The notes under the pieces were generated by a model. That model made no database searches. It saw nothing but the letters and a program-made list of their open reading frames with translations, and had not been told where the DNA came from. Of a stretch of 64,000 nt of DNA, positions 62,417 to 64,000 are shown piece by piece. Numbering within the stretch: position 1 is the stretch's first letter; every line of letters starts with the position of its first letter. The DNA comes from Lacrimispora sphenoides (GTDB lineage Bacteria; Bacillota; Clostridia; Lachnospirales; Lachnospiraceae), in contig NZ_FOIP01000002.1 in assembly GCF_900105215.1 (NCBI RefSeq), forward strand, positions 1,736,001 through 1,800,000. Reading direction: 5' to 3'. The position numbers and the translations under genes are program-made.

Positions 62417-63322
62417 CTACTTTCTCATTCTTGGATCCAGAGCATCCCGCAAGCCGTCTCCAAGAATGCTGAAGCATACCATAATCAGGACGATCACGAT
62501 TGCCGGGAAAATCAATACGTGGGGAAAATTGCGAAGCACCTGGTATCCGTTGTTGATCAAGACTCCTAAAGATGCTTTTGGTTCCTGCATGCCGATGCCG
62601 ATAAAGCTTAAAAATGCCTCTGTAAATATGGCGGACGGAATGGTAAACATGGCATTGATGACAATGACTCCCACTGTATTGGGGATCAGATGTTTCCATA
62701 TGATTCCGGTAGTACTGGTTCCCAGCACTCTGGCTGCCAGCACAAACTCCTGATTCTTAAGCTTTAATATGGATCCGCGGACCAGTCGTGCCATATTCAC
62801 CCAGCCGGTAATGGAGAGAGCCACTACAATAGTCCAAATACCTGCCGGCATAACCATCATCAAAAGGATGACGATGATCAGATGGGGAATACCCACCAGT
62901 ACTTCAATGATTCGCTGCATAACAGCATCCACTTTCCCGCCGGCCAAAGCAGAAACCGCTCCATAGGTCACTCCCAATGTTAAATCCAAAATAGCTGCCA
63001 CAAAGGCAATGAGAAGGGAAATCCGGGTACCCATCCATGTCCTGACCCAAAGGTCACGTCCGAACTGATCCGTTCCGAAGAGATGCTTCATGGAAGGAAT
63101 CTGATAAATGATATCATAATTCGTTTCTTTATAAGAATATCTTGAAAACTCCGGTGCCAGTATTGCAAGAAGCCCGATTGCAATCAATGTAAACAGGCAA
63201 ACAACTGCCGCCTTATTTTTTTTCAAACGAAGCCAGCCATCCTGAAGGGCTGTTAAATTGGGCCGGGCAATATGTTCTTTCTCCGATTCATCCACATATG
63301 CCTTTACAAATAATTCATCCAT
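62417..63322 (-). CDS. oppC: oligopeptide/dipeptide ABC transporter permease (OppC-type)
   Basis: A 301-residue permease with an N-terminal cytosolic lead, a first helix (about residues 38-56) and the MetI-like domain. The family marks are GTDQFGRDLWVRTWMGTRISL (about 78-98; long block) and the EAA loop LVRGSILKLKNQEFVLAARVLGTS (about 185-208). LGVLINNG and ALDPRMR end it. It forms the membrane channel with OppB. Two bases separate it from the oppB stop. Confidence 0.94.
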   Translation of the reverse strand: MDELFVKAYVDESEKEHIARPNLTALQDGWLRLKKNKAAVVCLFTLIAIGLLAILAPEFSRYSYKETNYDIIYQIPSMKHLFGTDQFGRDLWVRTWMGTRISLLIAFVAAILDLTLGVTYGAVSALAGGKVDAVMQRIIEVLVGIPHLIIVILLMMVMPAGIWTIVVALSITGWVNMARLVRGSILKLKNQEFVLAARVLGTSTTGIIWKHLIPNTVGVIVINAMFTIPSAIFTEAFLSFIGIGMQEPKASLGVLINNGYQVLRNFPHVLIFPAIVIVLIMVCFSILGDGLRDALDPRMRK

Positions 63323-63324
63323 GC

Positions 63325-64000
63325 TTACCCCTCCTCACCGGCTGCCAGACGGATCCTGGGATCAATGAGGGAATAAGCGATATCAACGATCAGCACTACA
63401 AAAATATAGAAAGCGCTGTAAAAGATCGTGATTCCCATGATCGTGGAATAGTCATTAGCCTTTATACTGTCTACAAATAAGCTGCCGATTCCAGGGATGG
63501 TATAAATATTCTCAACAGCAAGGGAGCCTGTCAGCAGATTTACAACAATGGGCCCCAGAATCGTCACCACAGGGATGATCGAATTTCTTACCGCATGGCG
63601 CATGAGTACCTTCATTGGGCTAAGTCCCTTGGCTTTGGCAGTGACGATGTAATCCTGCTCCAACACCTCTAGCATCTCAGTCCGGATAAACCGGGCGATC
63701 ATGGCAGTCGCAGAAAAGGACAAGGCAATGGACGGAAGTACCGAACATTTCCAGTCAGTCCAAAAACCAACGGGCAGAATTCCCCATTTTAAGGCCACGT
63801 AATACTGCAAAAGAGCCGCAGCTACAAAATTAGGTACAGAAACTCCAAGGACAGCTACGATCATAGTAAAATAGTCAATCCCGCTGTTATGTCTCCACGC
63901 CGCGATAATTCCCAATGTCAGGCCAACTGCCAGACCGATCAGGACCGCTTGAAGGCCAATTAAAGCGGAGGGGCCGATCCTTCCTCCGATTACGGTAGAT
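63325..64000 (-). CDS. oppB: oligopeptide/dipeptide ABC transporter permease (OppB-type), N-terminus beyond window
   Basis: The last 225 codons of an OppB/DppB permease; the frame is open through base 64000. Visible helices belong to the MetI-like domain, with GRIGPSALIGLQAVLIGL upstream, the LPSIALSFSATAMIARFIRTEMLEVL block, the EAA loop DYIVTAKAKGLSPMKVLMRHAVRNS (about 60% along) and the closing SLIDPRIRL. A substrate-binding protein gene is likely further upstream. It begins the opp-cutC-deoR-transglutaminase run. Confidence 0.93.
   Translation of the reverse strand, partial: STVIGGRIGPSALIGLQAVLIGLAVGLTLGIIAAWRHNSGIDYFTMIVAVLGVSVPNFVAAALLQYYVALKWGILPVGFWTDWKCSVLPSIALSFSATAMIARFIRTEMLEVLEQDYIVTAKAKGLSPMKVLMRHAVRNSIIPVVTILGPIVVNLLTGSLAVENIYTIPGIGSLFVDSIKANDYSTIMGITIFYSAFYIFVVLIVDIAYSLIDPRIRLAAGEEG

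Overview
The window looks like chromosomal core DNA from a low-to-mid-GC, spore-forming anaerobic Firmicute. The best fit is Lachnospiraceae, perhaps near Lacrimispora / the former Clostridium saccharolyticum group; this is inferred from gene content and protein character, not from a database match. Pointers are a SpoIID-type protein beside a subtilase, a short-form clostridial LeuC/LeuD pair, ATP-type PEP carboxykinase, a Phe T-box, strong AGGAGG ribosome sites and consensus sigma-A promoters (TTGACA, 17 bp, TATAAT). No tRNA, rRNA, CRISPR array, prophage or insertion sequence was found. About 50 of the roughly 60 genes lie on the minus strand.

Layout. 1-4.4 kb: truncated S8 peptidase, SpoIID-like protein, AI-2E-type permease and a probable 6S RNA. 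4.4-10.6 kb: HPr/Crh-like protein, HAD phosphatase, pckA, pectinesterase, YhcH-type sugar protein, SleB-type cell-wall hydrolase and a YbaK deacylase. 10.7-15.6 kb: branched-chain amino acid block (leuD, leuC, divergent LysR regulator, ilvC, ilvN), followed by a decayed nitroreductase. 15.6-22.7 kb: CDF metal exporter under a probable NiCo riboswitch, a metallophosphoesterase coupled to a cytosolic BMP-type binding protein, then smpB, rnr and secG. 23-29.4 kb: MarR regulator with a triple operator and a His-rich tail, an enolase-like pseudoenzyme, and pheST behind a T-box. 29.4-36.4 kb: heterodimeric ABC exporter sharing a symmetric bidirectional promoter with a LysR gene, a radical SAM protein and a BrkB-type membrane protein. 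36.4-42 kb: cysK, M32 carboxypeptidase, stand-alone 5'-3' exonuclease, a CheW protein with an inserted CZB domain, NUDIX hydrolase. 42-50.5 kb: pbpA, ftsW-like, U32 peptidase, zapA, ruvB, ruvA and a YprB-type exonuclease. 50.6-56 kb: a more AT-rich patch (sugar-dehydrogenase-like propeller, DUF1801, DUF5662), a cold-shock gene, hslO, a methyltransferase and a SEC-C protein. 56-64 kb: one probable operon oppB-oppC-oppD-oppF-cutC-deoR-transglutaminase, cut by the window end.

Most of the window is housekeeping. The stretches most worth a second look are the opp/cutC/deoR/transglutaminase locus (a peptide importer linked to a large cytosolic multidomain transglutaminase), the enolase paralog that has lost nearly all its catalytic residues, the CheW fold interrupted by a zinc-binding CZB domain, the ParB-like/BMP fusion without a signal peptide, and several RNA or promoter elements (6S RNA, NiCo riboswitch, dyad-symmetric divergent promoter, MarR triple operator). 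Where a Shine-Dalgarno site contradicted the longest reading frame I moved the start and say so. All identifications come from reading motifs by eye.
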